64,000 nt of DNA. Origin: an uncultured Blautia sp. (lineage in GTDB: Bacteria; Bacillota; Clostridia; Lachnospirales; Lachnospiraceae). This document shows, one piece after another, positions 8,891 to 18,151 of this stretch. The stretch spans positions 18,783-82,782 of the forward strand of contig CAKRXU010000009.1 in the NCBI GenBank assembly GCA_934424575.1, in the 5' to 3' direction. The position numbers and the translations under genes are program-made. Each line of letters opens with the position of its first letter. The first letter of the stretch is position 1. Under the pieces are notes generated by a model that did no database searches, was not told where the DNA came from, and was given only the letters and a program-made list of their open reading frames with translations.

Positions 8891-9880
8891 CTATCTCTCC
8901 CTGATCGTCAGGAACAGAAGTTCAAGAGCAAGCTCGAAGTTTACATTTGCACGCAGACGTACCTTGGCCTTCTCCAGTGCTTCCAGTATCTTTTCGAGAT
9001 TTTCGTATGAACGCTGGCTCGCCTGTTCCTTTATATAATTAATTTCCTGCTTGAAGACCAGATTGTCTATTTCCCTTGTAGCTTTGAACATCAGAACATC
9101 ACGGAACCAGAACTGGAAAATATCCAGATAGTCGCTTATATGCTGTTTCTCATCTGAAAGTTCACGGATCACATCAGTCAACTCATAGGTCTGCATCGTA
9201 CTTACATACTTCAGGATCCTGAGAGCATTCTCTGTCATCTTGCCAAACTCTTCGGATGTTGCTGCCTCCTGTGCCTTGCCGATGCTTCCCTGGGCAAAAG
9301 ATGCATCAATCTCTGCCTGATAATCCGGCACATGAAGACGCTCCATAAGATATTTCTTAACCAGATTGTCATCTACTACCTTGAGATCCAGTCTGACGCA
9401 GCGGGACTGGATCGTAGGAAGAAGTGCATCCACGTTACTGGTCAGCAGCATGATGACTGCATATTCCGGCGGCTCCTCAATTGTCTTGAGAAGAGCATTC
9501 TGTGCCTGTACTGTCATCATCTCCGCATCCGGAACGATATAGATTTTGTGCGGACTGCAGTATGGTTTAATTGCTACATCGTGAATCAGCTGATCACGAA
9601 TCTCATCTATCGAAATAGTTCCCGGCTTCTCATGGTTTACCATGATGATATCCGGATGATTCTTACCCAGGGCTTTCTTACAGGAATCACACTTCTGACA
9701 TGGCTCCGTTCCCCCAGCCTCGCACTGAAGAGTCATTGCATAAGTCGTCGCAAGAAGTTTCTTACCTGATCCAGGTCTCCCGGTAAAAATATAGGAATGA
9801 GATACCTTTCCTGTCGTCATGGCATTCTTCAGATGCCTGATGATCTCCTCGTGCCCGATAATATTGTTGAAACTAACCAT
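8891..9880 (-). CDS. holB: DNA polymerase III delta' subunit
   Basis: 329 residues, a clamp-loader AAA+ protein. The Walker A loop GRPGSGKK is at 34-41. Four zinc-binding cysteines lie at about 53, 61, 64 and 67, and the SRC sensor motif is present (PTIQSRCVRLDL). In the clamp loader it helps load the DnaN clamp encoded further along this arm. It is first in the operon holB-ricT-trmN6-like-rsmI and has its own promoter about 60 nt upstream. Confidence 0.93.
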   Translation of the reverse strand: MVSFNNIIGHEEIIRHLKNAMTTGKVSHSYIFTGRPGSGKKLLATTYAMTLQCEAGGTEPCQKCDSCKKALGKNHPDIIMVNHEKPGTISIDEIRDQLIHDVAIKPYCSPHKIYIVPDAEMMTVQAQNALLKTIEEPPEYAVIMLLTSNVDALLPTIQSRCVRLDLKVVDDNLVKKYLMERLHVPDYQAEIDASFAQGSIGKAQEAATSEEFGKMTENALRILKYVSTMQTYELTDVIRELSDEKQHISDYLDIFQFWFRDVLMFKATREIDNLVFKQEINYIKEQASQRSYENLEKILEALEKAKVRLRANVNFELALELLFLTIRER

Positions 9881-9939
9881 TCAGAATCACCTCTCTTGTT
9901 TCTAGTTTCTGTATACGAATCTTTGTTCGCCATGCCTAT

Positions 9940-9967
9940 ATTATAGCATACTTTGTTACCCATTCAA
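9940..9967 (-). promoter_or_regulatory. Promoter of the holB operon
   Basis: Minus-strand TTGAAT (9962-9967), 16-bp spacer, TATAAT (9940-9945) with a TGC extension. It lies in the 99-nt gap between the guanylate-kinase-like gene and holB. Confidence 0.7.
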
Positions 9968-9979
9968 AACTATTTTTGT

Positions 9980-10567
9980 CTATGAAAGGGAATTTATATA
10001 TTTTATAATATTTTCGACACACAATTCTAAATTCTGATTAGCAAATCTTAATTTAATTCCTGCCTCCCGAATGTTTTCCTCCGAAAAGTCCTCCTGATCT
10101 GCCAGAAAACGTCTGCACATCTCTTCGTATTTCGGTTTCTCCTGTTCCCGCTCCCGAAGAAGTGCCCTCTGTAATCGCTCTCCGTCCTCTACTTCAATAT
10201 AAACCGGGATCACATGTTCTTCCCCGTAATATTGCTTAAGTTTCTGGTAAGATTCCAGTGTACCGATTCCAAGATAGTTTCCCTCTGAAAGATCTACCTG
10301 TCCATCATCTGCTGTAAAATATGTCCAGATGCCATGAACTGTATGGTAGGCTCTGGCTTCGATTAGCTTTCCTGATTTCTTAAATTCCTCAAGTCTGCTG
10401 TCATCTGTAAAATAATACTGAACTCCATCCTGCTCTCCCGCGCGGATCGGCCTGGTCGTATACAATACCAGTTTCTTCAGGTTCAGTTCTTTATTGCCTG
10501 CCAGTAAAGAATAGATCCGGTCCTTACCGGCGGCACTTTTTCCCATAATATAAAAAATCTTTCCCAT
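9980..10567 (-). CDS. Guanylate-kinase-family protein
   Basis: 195 residues. The P-loop GKSAAGKD is at 9-16, followed by the GMP-binding-type block LYTTRPIRAGEQDGVQYYF. These mark the guanylate kinase family (GMP + ATP to GDP + ADP). It differs from a standard Gmk in its P-loop and C-terminal half, so it may be a divergent paralogue. It starts 6 nt after the decarboxylase-like gene. In B. subtilis this place between yaaO and holB is held by thymidylate kinase. Confidence 0.75.
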   Translation of the reverse strand: MGKIFYIMGKSAAGKDRIYSLLAGNKELNLKKLVLYTTRPIRAGEQDGVQYYFTDDSRLEEFKKSGKLIEARAYHTVHGIWTYFTADDGQVDLSEGNYLGIGTLESYQKLKQYYGEEHVIPVYIEVEDGERLQRALLREREQEKPKYEEMCRRFLADQEDFSEENIREAGIKLRFANQNLELCVENIIKYINSLS

Positions 10568-10573
10568 GAAATA

Positions 10574-12037
10574 TCAGATTTCCTGCTCCTTCGTAGTATT
10601 CTGGGCTACTACACGGATGGTCTCATTGGTATAGTCCTCCAGTCCCTGCAGATACAATCCCTCTTCCATGTATATTCTCATATTACGGATAAATTGTCCA
10701 GTAATCTGTTCTCCCGGTACGATCAGCGGGATTCCAGGCGGATAGAGATATCCAAACTCAGCAGATATCCGTCCGACACTTTCTTCCAGTTTGCGGATCT
10801 CACTCTCCGATTCCATTGCCTCCGTGATCGACATGAACTGACTCAATGAAGTGTATGCTGTTCTTCCTGCCTTCGGTTCTTCTGTTTCTCTTTTTTCTTT
10901 TGTCTTCTGTGCTTCTTCCTGATCGATCTCCTCGATCGCCTGGCAAAGTCTCTCGAAGCCTTCCTCACTGTCGCCAACTGCTGCCAGTGCAAGCACATAA
11001 TGCTCCGTTTCCATCTCTACCTGAATGTGATATTTCTCCAACAGGATCTGTGCCAGTTCACTCCCCGTCATTGACGCATAGCGCGTAGAAAAAAGTAATT
11101 TGGAACGATCATAATCAAAAACTCCGGCTGTTCCGATCTCCGGTGAAACCAGGCGGATATACTTGCATTCTGAAAGCCTGCGTCTCGCCTTTTCGAGGAT
11201 CTTTGTAAATTCACGGAACATCTCATTACCGTCGGAGGACATTTTTTCCATGCAGGCATCCATACTCGCCATAAGGATATACGATGGGCTGCTGCTCTGA
11301 TAAATTCCCATAAATCTGCGGATCAGTCTGCTGTCCACGCGGTCACTGCAGTTATGGAGCACCGCAGTCTGCGTCATCGACGGAAGTGTCTTGTGGAAAC
11401 TCTGGATAACCAGATCCGCTCCCAATTCAGCTGCTGATGTCGGGAAATAATTTGAAAAGTGAAAATGTGCTCCATGTGCCTCATCCACGATCAGCGGAAT
11501 CTCATATCTGTGTACGATCTCTGCGATCTTCTCAATATCTGATACCACCCCATCATACGTCGGCGATGTGAGAAGCACTGCCTTGATCTCCGGATTCTCC
11601 GCCAGTGCTCTTTCCACCTTATCCGGTGAAATTCCTCCGTTTATCCACCACTTTGGGTCCATCTGTGGATAGACATAAGTCGGGATCAGATTCCTGAGAT
11701 ACAGAGCATGATAGACAGCCTTGTGGCAGTTCCTCGCAACAAGGATCTGTCCCTTCCTCGGAACCGCTGCCGAAACAGCCGCAAGAAGTGCCGCTGTGCT
11801 GCCATTAACGCTGTAATAACATTCCTTCGTACCATACACATTCGCAGCAGTTTCCTGCGCTTTTTTCAGAATTCCTTCCGGATGATGAAGATTATCAAAT
11901 CCCTCTATCTCTGTGATATCCCTGTCAAACGGCAGGTCTGTATTGACTGTGTCCGGATTTCTCTTGTGCCCCGGCATATGAAATGGATAATAATCTTCCT
12001 GGCTGTAAATTTCTAATGCTCTATATAATCTTTCCAT
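10574..12037 (-). CDS. Orn/Lys/Arg decarboxylase-family PLP protein (SpeA/YaaO-like)
   Basis: 487 residues, fold type I PLP enzyme of the basic amino acid decarboxylase group. Visible are FHMPGHKRN at 19-27, the cofactor-contacting DEAHGAH at 185-191, and the Schiff-base lysine K216 in SFHKT. The N-terminal wing domain of the large inducible decarboxylases is missing, as in B. subtilis YaaO and SpeA. Polyamine synthesis from arginine or lysine is likely, but the substrate is unproven. It lies 5 nt after the response regulator, so the signalling genes and this enzyme are probably cotranscribed. Confidence 0.85.
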   Translation of the reverse strand: MERLYRALEIYSQEDYYPFHMPGHKRNPDTVNTDLPFDRDITEIEGFDNLHHPEGILKKAQETAANVYGTKECYYSVNGSTAALLAAVSAAVPRKGQILVARNCHKAVYHALYLRNLIPTYVYPQMDPKWWINGGISPDKVERALAENPEIKAVLLTSPTYDGVVSDIEKIAEIVHRYEIPLIVDEAHGAHFHFSNYFPTSAAELGADLVIQSFHKTLPSMTQTAVLHNCSDRVDSRLIRRFMGIYQSSSPSYILMASMDACMEKMSSDGNEMFREFTKILEKARRRLSECKYIRLVSPEIGTAGVFDYDRSKLLFSTRYASMTGSELAQILLEKYHIQVEMETEHYVLALAAVGDSEEGFERLCQAIEEIDQEEAQKTKEKRETEEPKAGRTAYTSLSQFMSITEAMESESEIRKLEESVGRISAEFGYLYPPGIPLIVPGEQITGQFIRNMRIYMEEGLYLQGLEDYTNETIRVVAQNTTKEQEI

Positions 12038-12042
12038 AATTT

Positions 12043-12732
12043 TTATACCTTAAACCTGTAACCTACACCCCAGATGGTTTCAATATACTGCGGCTTGGCT
12101 GTGTTGAATTCAATCTTTTCACGGATTTTCTTGATATGAACGGTAACAGTTGCAATGTCGCCTACAGATTCCATATCCCAGATCTGACGGAACAGTTCCG
12201 CCTTGGTAAATACGCGGTTCGGATTCTCCGCAAGGAATGTAAGAAGATCAAATTCCTTGGTCGTAAATGTCTTCTCCTCCCCATTGATCCAGACTCTTCG
12301 CGCTGTCTTGTCGATCTTGATCCCACGGATCTCGATAATATCATTCTTGACAACATTTGATCCTACAAGTCTGTTATATCTTTCCATATGTGCCTTTACC
12401 CTGGCAACAAGTTCGCTTGGGCTGAACGGCTTGGTCATGTAATCATCTGCCCCAAGTCCCAGACCACGAATCTTGTCGATATCATCTTTCTTTGCCGAAA
12501 CCATGATGATCGGGATATTCTTCTCCTCGCGCACCTGACGGCAGATATCAAATCCATCTACCTCAGGGAGCATCAGATCAAGTATGATCAAGTCGTATTC
12601 TTCTTTCAGAGCCTTCTCAAGCCCTACATCGCCTCTTGTGGCGATCTCAACATCAAATCCCGACAGTTCCAGATAATCTTTCTCCAGATCTGCAATTGCC
12701 TCTTCGTCTTCAATAATCAGTATTTTACTCAT
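12043..12732 (-). CDS. OmpR/PhoB-family response regulator
   Basis: 229 residues. The receiver domain has the acidic pair in IIEDEEA, the phosphoacceptor D52 in LILDLMLPEVDG, and the switch lysine in DDYMTKPF. The C-terminal winged helix ends GVGYRFKV, typical of OmpR-type DNA-binding regulators. It overlaps the last 8 bp region of the kinase gene frame, so the two are a translationally coupled pair. Target genes are unknown; the immediate downstream decarboxylase-like gene is in the same transcript. Confidence 0.94.
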   Translation of the reverse strand: MSKILIIEDEEAIADLEKDYLELSGFDVEIATRGDVGLEKALKEEYDLIILDLMLPEVDGFDICRQVREEKNIPIIMVSAKKDDIDKIRGLGLGADDYMTKPFSPSELVARVKAHMERYNRLVGSNVVKNDIIEIRGIKIDKTARRVWINGEEKTFTTKEFDLLTFLAENPNRVFTKAELFRQIWDMESVGDIATVTVHIKKIREKIEFNTAKPQYIETIWGVGYRFKV

Positions 12733-13885
12733 TTACAGGTACCTCCTGGTATTTTCTCAAAACAAAGTACATGATCGTGCCGATGTCCTCGCGGCTGGTT
12801 GCCCACACTTTACCTCCATGGTCCTCCAGGATCTTACGCACGATAGAAAGACCAATCCCACTGCCTCCCTTGGCAGAATTTCGCGAAACATCTGTCCGGT
12901 AAAAACGGTCAAAAATATATGGCAGATCTTTGGCTGCGATCCCCTTGCCATTATCTTCGATCTCAACCTGGACAAAATCACCGACATCCTTGACACGGAT
13001 CTGTATGATGCCCTTCATTCCCTTGCCCTTGTCCATATATTTAATCGCATTGCTGATGATATTATGGATCACCCTTCGGATCTGCTCTCCATCTGCGATC
13101 ACCTGCACATCACTGTCTACGTAGTTGGCATAGCAGAGCTGTATTCCTCTCGTTTCCAGTTCCAGTCCCACTTCCTCTGCACAGTCTGAAAAATAGTCCT
13201 CAACATTCAGTTTACTGAACGTATATGGAATGCGGTTTGTATCGATCTTGGAATAAAAAGTAAGCTCATTGATCAGATGATCCATCTCAACTGTTTTGTT
13301 ATAAATAGTACGGACATAACGATCCATCTTTTCCGGGGTATCTGCCACTCCGTCCATGATACCCTCAACGTAGCCCTTAACGGCTGTGATCGGGGTCTTG
13401 AGATCATGAGAAATATTGCTGATCAGTTCTTTGTTTTCTTTATCCAGGACAAGTTTTTCTTCTGCGGATTCCTTGAGCCGTCTCCTCATTTCCTCAAAAT
13501 CACGGCAAAGTTCCGCAAACTCATCCGTCCCTTCCACATCAAGAACAAAATCAAGATTTCCGTCTTTGATATTCTGCGTGGCCTTACGCAGCTTAACAAG
13601 TGGTGTGGCAACACTTCTGTAAATCCACAATCCTACGGACACACTCGTAAATATCAGGATGACCAGTGCCGTAAAAAAAAGATCCTTCGTCATGATCCGT
13701 AAGCCCGAACCGTCAACTCCGGTCTCTCCGATCGTGATATCATAATCTGCTTCCTGCACTGCTTCATTCTTAGATGTACTCCTGTGCTGCGCTTCGCTGA
13801 ACCCATATAAAGTAGCCGCCAGCAGCAGCATTGGAACTAATATGATCATCAGGAAACCGAGTATGATCCTCTGTTTTAATTTCAT
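12725..13885 (-). CDS. Membrane sensor histidine kinase (HisKA type)
   Basis: 386 residues from the chosen ATG, which follows a GGGGA ribosome site; 13 further codons upstream are open but lack support. There are two membrane helices (about 5-28 and 69-90) with a short external loop of about 40 residues. A HAMP linker and the H-box SHDLKTPITAVKG (His at about 160) follow. The N box is NIISNAIKYM, and G boxes include DNGKGI and GGSGIGLSIV. It phosphorylates the response regulator encoded immediately downstream. The small sensor loop suggests an envelope signal, but none can be named. Confidence 0.92.
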   Translation of the reverse strand: MKLKQRIILGFLMIILVPMLLLAATLYGFSEAQHRSTSKNEAVQEADYDITIGETGVDGSGLRIMTKDLFFTALVILIFTSVSVGLWIYRSVATPLVKLRKATQNIKDGNLDFVLDVEGTDEFAELCRDFEEMRRRLKESAEEKLVLDKENKELISNISHDLKTPITAVKGYVEGIMDGVADTPEKMDRYVRTIYNKTVEMDHLINELTFYSKIDTNRIPYTFSKLNVEDYFSDCAEEVGLELETRGIQLCYANYVDSDVQVIADGEQIRRVIHNIISNAIKYMDKGKGMKGIIQIRVKDVGDFVQVEIEDNGKGIAAKDLPYIFDRFYRTDVSRNSAKGGSGIGLSIVRKILEDHGGKVWATSREDIGTIMYFVLRKYQEVPVNE

Positions 13886-13956
13886 AACACATCCCCGCTT
13901 CTCTGTATAAAAATAAACGCACATATAACGAGTCTGTACCCACTATATATGCGTTC

Positions 13957-13965
13957 ATTATATCA
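13957..13965 (-). promoter_or_regulatory. Probable promoter of the kinase-regulator-decarboxylase operon
   Basis: TGA-TATAAT extended -10 on the minus strand, about 75 nt upstream of the kinase start. There is no good -35. Confidence 0.45.
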
Positions 13966-13995
13966 TATCACGATATTCCTATCTCTAAATTTTCT

Positions 13996-14018
13996 ATAAA
14001 AACGGTGAAAAAACCGTG
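13996..14018 (-). terminator. Probable metK terminator
   Basis: A short 5-bp stem (14002-14006 with 14013-14017) is followed on the minus strand by TTTTTATAG, directly after the metK stop. The stem is short, so confidence is moderate. Confidence 0.5.
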
Positions 14019-14020
14019 TC

Positions 14021-15205
14021 TTACAGATATTTCTTGAGATCGTCAACTTTATCCAGTTTTTCCCACGGAAGATCTACATCTGTACGTCCAAAATGTCCGT
14101 AAGCAGCTGTCTGTTTGTAGATCGGTCTTCTCAGGTCGAGCATACGGATGATTCCTGCCGGACGGAGATCAAAATTCTCACGGATGATCTCAACAAGTCT
14201 GGTGTTGGAAAGTTTTCCTGTTCCAAATGTTTCTACATTGATGGAAGTCGGTTTTGCTACACCGATCGCATAAGAAAGCTGGATCTCGCACTTGTCAGCC
14301 AGTCCTGCTGCAACGATGTTCTTTGCAACATAACGTGCTGCATAAGCTGCGGAACGGTCAACCTTTGTGCAGTCTTTTCCGGAGAAAGCACCGCCGCCGT
14401 GACGTCCGGATCCACCGTAAGTATCAACGATGATCTTACGTCCTGTAAGTCCACTGTCACCGTGAGGTCCACCGATTACGAAACGTCCTGTTGGGTTGAT
14501 GAAGTACTTGGTATCATCATCTACCATGTCTGCCGGGATGATCTCATCAAATACATATTTCTTGATGTCTTTGTGGATCTGCTCCTGTGTAACTTCCGGA
14601 TCATGCTGTGTAGAGCATACAACTGCATCGATACGGATCGGTTTGCCTTCTTCACTGTATTCAACAGTTACCTGAGTTTTTCCGTCTGGTCTTAAGTATG
14701 GCAGAGTTCCGTCTTTGCGGACTTTTGTAAGCTGGCGAGCCAGTTTGTGTGCCATGTTGATCGCATATGGCATGTACTCTTCTGTTTCGTTGGAAGCATA
14801 TCCGAACTGGATTCCCTGGTCTCCGGCTCCGATCGCATCGATCTCGTCTTCTCCCATCTTAGCTTCCAGAGCTTTGTCTACGCCAAGAGCGATATCTGCT
14901 GACTGCTCATCGATCGCAGTGATGACTGCACATGTGTCAGCATCAAATCCATATTTTCCACGGGTATAACCGATCTCTCTTACTGTATCTCTTACGATCT
15001 TCTGGATATCAACGTAAGCGCTTGTTGTGATCTCGCCCATAACAAGTACAAGACCTGTTGTTGTAGCAGTCTCGCATGCTACACGGCCCATTGGGTCTTT
15101 TTCCATGATTGCGTCAAGAATGGCATCGGAAATGGCATCGCACATTTTGTCCGGATGACCTTCAGTTACAGATTCGGATGTAAATAAAATCTTTTCTTTC
15201 TCCAT
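14021..15205 (-). CDS. metK: S-adenosylmethionine synthetase
   Basis: 394 residues, the standard length. MetK makes SAM from methionine and ATP. The N-terminal motif FTSESVTEGHPDKMCD, the central GAGDQGIQFGYA and the glycine-rich GGGAFSGKDCTKVDRS block are all intact. It is preceded by a SAM-I riboswitch and its own promoter in the gap after murA, so it is switched off when SAM is plentiful. SAM made here feeds the several methyltransferases of this region (RsmI, TrmN6-like, RsmA, RsmG). Confidence 0.98.
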   Translation of the reverse strand: MEKEKILFTSESVTEGHPDKMCDAISDAILDAIMEKDPMGRVACETATTTGLVLVMGEITTSAYVDIQKIVRDTVREIGYTRGKYGFDADTCAVITAIDEQSADIALGVDKALEAKMGEDEIDAIGAGDQGIQFGYASNETEEYMPYAINMAHKLARQLTKVRKDGTLPYLRPDGKTQVTVEYSEEGKPIRIDAVVCSTQHDPEVTQEQIHKDIKKYVFDEIIPADMVDDDTKYFINPTGRFVIGGPHGDSGLTGRKIIVDTYGGSGRHGGGAFSGKDCTKVDRSAAYAARYVAKNIVAAGLADKCEIQLSYAIGVAKPTSINVETFGTGKLSNTRLVEIIRENFDLRPAGIIRMLDLRRPIYKQTAAYGHFGRTDVDLPWEKLDKVDDLKKYL

Positions 15206-15261
15206 GATTGGTTCCTTTCTTTTTTATCTGGTCTATTAATCAATAAGTTATCTGCGTACAT

Positions 15262-15297
15262 AACAAAATAAGACAGCCCAAACAATAGGACTGTCTT
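15262..15297 (-). terminator. Riboswitch-controlled terminator before metK
   Basis: A 10-bp stem (15270-15279 with 15288-15297, one G-U) is followed by an ATTTTGTT tract on the minus strand. The loop side 15281-15287 is complementary to the 3' flank of the aptamer at 15317-15323, giving a plausible antiterminator when SAM is absent. Confidence 0.85.
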
Positions 15298-15312
15298 GAA
15301 TTTGATTTCAAT

Positions 15313-15416
15313 CCTCTTATTGTTCGATCACTCGCTCAGGTTGGCACCTTCCTCTCAAGGGAGGGGTTGCCGTGGCTTCACAGATCCTTTGTATCTCCAC
15401 CACTCTGAATAAAAGG
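15313..15416 (-). ncRNA. SAM-I (S-box) riboswitch
   Basis: On the minus strand the aptamer has the S-box core: AGAGTGGTGGAG, GAAGCCACGGCAACC, AGGTGCCAACCTGAGC and GATCG. The closing P1 helix is a 9-bp pairing of 15408-15416 with 15313-15321. A terminator follows within 25 nt. Known biology: SAM binding stabilises P1, frees the terminator and stops metK transcription. Confidence 0.95.
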
Positions 15417-15443
15417 CCATTTTATGAAGTTATCGCAGTACAT

Positions 15444-15472
15444 ACAATAAACTTATTTTATATACTTGTCAA
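15444..15472 (-). promoter_or_regulatory. metK promoter
   Basis: Minus-strand TTGACA (15467-15472), 17-bp spacer, TATTGT (15444-15449), placed just upstream of the riboswitch. Confidence 0.7.
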
Positions 15473-15494
15473 GTATCTCGGATGACAATTTTTA

Positions 15495-16787
15495 TCAACC
15501 TACGCGAAGACGGAATTTCTGGATTTCTTTCTCACTGGAAACTCTCTCGATCTCTGCGCCGAGGCTTCTCAGTTTCTCCTCGAAATTCTCATATCCTCTC
15601 TGGATATAAACAATATCATCTACTACTGTGATTCCATCTGCTGCCAGACCTGCAATTACCAGAGCAGCTCCTGCACGGAGATCCGGTGCGCTGACTCTTG
15701 CGCCTGTAAGCTTGCGGACACCATCAATGATAGCAGAATTTCCCTCAACTTTAATATTCGCTCCCATTCTGGAAAGCTCGTCCGCATATTTGAAACGGTT
15801 CTCAAAGATACTCTCTGTTACGATACTTGTTCCTTCTGCAAGGGCAAGTGTAACAGCGATCTGCGGCTGCATATCTGTCGGATATCCCGGATATGGAAGA
15901 GTCTTGACATGAGTGCGGTGAAGTCTCTTGCCTGCACGTACACGTACTGCATCATCAAATTCTTCAACCTCACATCCGATTTCCTCAAGTTTGGCAGTTG
16001 TTGCCTCAAGATGTTTCGGGATAACATTCTTAACTGTAACATCCCCGCCAGTTGCTGCTGCAGCAAACATAAAGGTTCCTGCCTCGATCTGATCCGGAAT
16101 GATAGAATACTCGGTACGATGAAGTTTCTCAACACCCTTGATACGGATAACGTCAGTTCCCGCACCCTTGATGTTGGCTCCCATACTGTTCAGGAAGTTC
16201 GCAACGTCTACAACATGCGGCTCTCTTGCTGCATTCTCGATCGTAGTGCGGCCAGATGCCATAGATGCAGCCATCATAATGTTGATCGTCGCACCTACAG
16301 ATACAACATCAAGGAAAATATGGCTTCCATGAAGGTTCTCTGTCTCTGCAACGATCGCACCATGAAGGATGTTCACATCTGCACCTAATGCACGGAATCC
16401 CTTCAGATGCTGATCGATCGGTCTGCTTCCGATATTACATCCACCCGGAAGCGGAACCTCAGCGTGTTTGTATTTGCCAAGTAATGCGCCAAGAAGATAA
16501 TATGACGCACGGATTTTCTTAATATATTCATAATCTACACTGATATCATTAATTGTAGATCCGTTAATCTTAACGGTAGACCTGTCAATTCGCTCAACCT
16601 GAGCTCCTATCCCGGCAATTGCTTCCAACAAAACATTGATGTCTCTTACGTCAGGCAGATTTTCAATAAGAATGGTTTCATCCGTCATGATCGCAGCAGA
16701 AAGAATAGCAAGAGCAGCATTCTTCGCACCACCGATTTCAACTTCTCCTACCAACGGATTGCCACCTTTAATTACATACTGTTCCAT
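15495..16787 (-). CDS. murA: UDP-N-acetylglucosamine 1-carboxyvinyltransferase
   Basis: 430 residues. MurA carries out the first committed step of peptidoglycan synthesis, adding enolpyruvate to UDP-GlcNAc. The active-site cysteine is C117 in LPGGCNIGSRP, so the enzyme should be of the fosfomycin-sensitive type. The conserved lysine K22 in GGAKNAAL is present. It ends just upstream of the metK promoter and is probably expressed separately from metK. Confidence 0.97.
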   Translation of the reverse strand: MEQYVIKGGNPLVGEVEIGGAKNAALAILSAAIMTDETILIENLPDVRDINVLLEAIAGIGAQVERIDRSTVKINGSTINDISVDYEYIKKIRASYYLLGALLGKYKHAEVPLPGGCNIGSRPIDQHLKGFRALGADVNILHGAIVAETENLHGSHIFLDVVSVGATINIMMAASMASGRTTIENAAREPHVVDVANFLNSMGANIKGAGTDVIRIKGVEKLHRTEYSIIPDQIEAGTFMFAAAATGGDVTVKNVIPKHLEATTAKLEEIGCEVEEFDDAVRVRAGKRLHRTHVKTLPYPGYPTDMQPQIAVTLALAEGTSIVTESIFENRFKYADELSRMGANIKVEGNSAIIDGVRKLTGARVSAPDLRAGAALVIAGLAADGITVVDDIVYIQRGYENFEEKLRSLGAEIERVSSEKEIQKFRLRVG

Positions 16788-16938
16788 AAAGCACCTCTAT
16801 AATTATTTTCACTCCGCAAGTCGAAGCGAATGCCAGAGATAAATCTCATCCTCAAAGTCTGTATTATAACACAGATTTGCTATTTGTAAATAAAAATTTA
16901 CTCTGTTCCCTTCCGCTTCATTGTCTCTTCAACAATAG

Positions 16939-17445
16939 TTACTTTGAATTCTCTTCTAGTATTTCCAAAAGATCGTGCAGACTTTCTTCCAAATCTTTCC
17001 CTTCTTCATCCAGAACAACATCTGCATATTTCTCATATAATGGAGTACGTTCCTCGTACAGATCTTTTAATGTCTGGCCATCCTTTAACAGTACGCCTCT
17101 GCACTGCAGATTACCCAGACGCTTCGCAAGGGAATCTAAAGATAATTTCAAATATACAACTGTTCCAATGGACTTCAGATGATTCATAGCCTCTTCACAG
17201 TACACTACGCTTCCGCCTGTCGCGATCACAGTATGATTTACATCGATAGAAGCATTGACACGGTTTTCAATTTCCTTGAATCCCATATATCCTTCTTCTT
17301 CAATGATCTCACGCAGACGTCTTCTTTCCTGTTTCTGGATCAGAAGATCCGAATCAAGGAACTGATAGCCTAACACCTTTGCCAGTACAACGCCTATTGT
17401 GCTTTTGCCGACTCCAGGCATTCCTATCAATGTTATATTATTCAT
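16939..17445 (-). CDS. aroK: Shikimate kinase
   Basis: 168 residues from the ATG chosen. It phosphorylates shikimate in aromatic amino acid synthesis. The P-loop GMPGVGKS lies at residues 7-14, DSDLLI is the shikimate-binding aspartate region and ATGGSVV the third substrate motif. The frame continues upstream to a TTG at 17478; the ATG at 17445 was preferred because it gives the normal N-terminus, though its CAGGAG ribosome site is about 12 nt away. No other aromatic-pathway genes are nearby. Confidence 0.88.
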   Translation of the reverse strand: MNNITLIGMPGVGKSTIGVVLAKVLGYQFLDSDLLIQKQERRRLREIIEEEGYMGFKEIENRVNASIDVNHTVIATGGSVVYCEEAMNHLKSIGTVVYLKLSLDSLAKRLGNLQCRGVLLKDGQTLKDLYEERTPLYEKYADVVLDEEGKDLEESLHDLLEILEENSK

Positions 17446-17538
17446 AAAATGTCCGTTCTCCTGTTTGATTTCTCGCAAATTGCTTAACGCTCATTTTATC
17501 ATAAATACCTTATTTCTGCAATCCCTCTTTGGAAAGGC

Positions 17539-18120
17539 TCATTTTTTCGCACTTTTTCTCCGTTTTTTGACACTATAGCCAAATGTGCCCAGTTTCTTTC
17601 CAATTCCCAGATATTCTCCATGGGAATATACCATCGGACGTGCGCGGTTAAGATCAAAACGGTTGTTTTCGTCCATGTACTCCTCATCCGCATGTACAGC
17701 AAGTACTTCTGCCAGGAACATATCATGAGATCCCAGTTTCTTAACTTCTGTAACACAGCATTCTATAGATACCGGAGATTCTTTGATCATAGGTGCTTTG
17801 ACAAATTCTGCCTTTTCTCTTGTAAGTCCTGTTTCTTTAAATTTATCAACATCTCTGCCAGAGCGGACACCACAATAATCCGTAGCTCTGGTAAGCTTCT
17901 CTGTCGTCAGATTGATTACAAATTCTCCCGTTTCCATCAGCATATGATGAGAAAAACGGCTCGGACGAACAGAAATATAAACCATTGGAGGATTTGTGCA
18001 GATCGTACCTGTCCAGGCTACTGTTATAATATCATCCTGCCCTTTGCCATCTGTAACGCTCACCATAACCGCCGGGAGCGGATACAGCATATTCCCTGCT
18101 TTCCAGGTCTGTTTTGCCAT
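17539..18120 (-). CDS. Flavin reductase-like (flavoredoxin) protein
   Basis: 193 residues of the flavin reductase-like FMN-binding family: LYPLPAVMVSVTD at the start, then TVAWTGTICTNPPMVYISVRPSRFSH, the usual FMN-contact region, and GEFVINLTTE. Such proteins bind FMN and act as small flavin electron carriers or reductases; the partner is unknown. An AGGAGG site precedes the ATG. It lies 31 nt after the pyrophosphatase gene and is probably cotranscribed with it. Confidence 0.85.
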   Translation of the reverse strand: MAKQTWKAGNMLYPLPAVMVSVTDGKGQDDIITVAWTGTICTNPPMVYISVRPSRFSHHMLMETGEFVINLTTEKLTRATDYCGVRSGRDVDKFKETGLTREKAEFVKAPMIKESPVSIECCVTEVKKLGSHDMFLAEVLAVHADEEYMDENNRFDLNRARPMVYSHGEYLGIGKKLGTFGYSVKKRRKSAKK

Positions 18121-18151
18121 GATTTACAAATCCTCCTGTCTGTCTTTTGTT

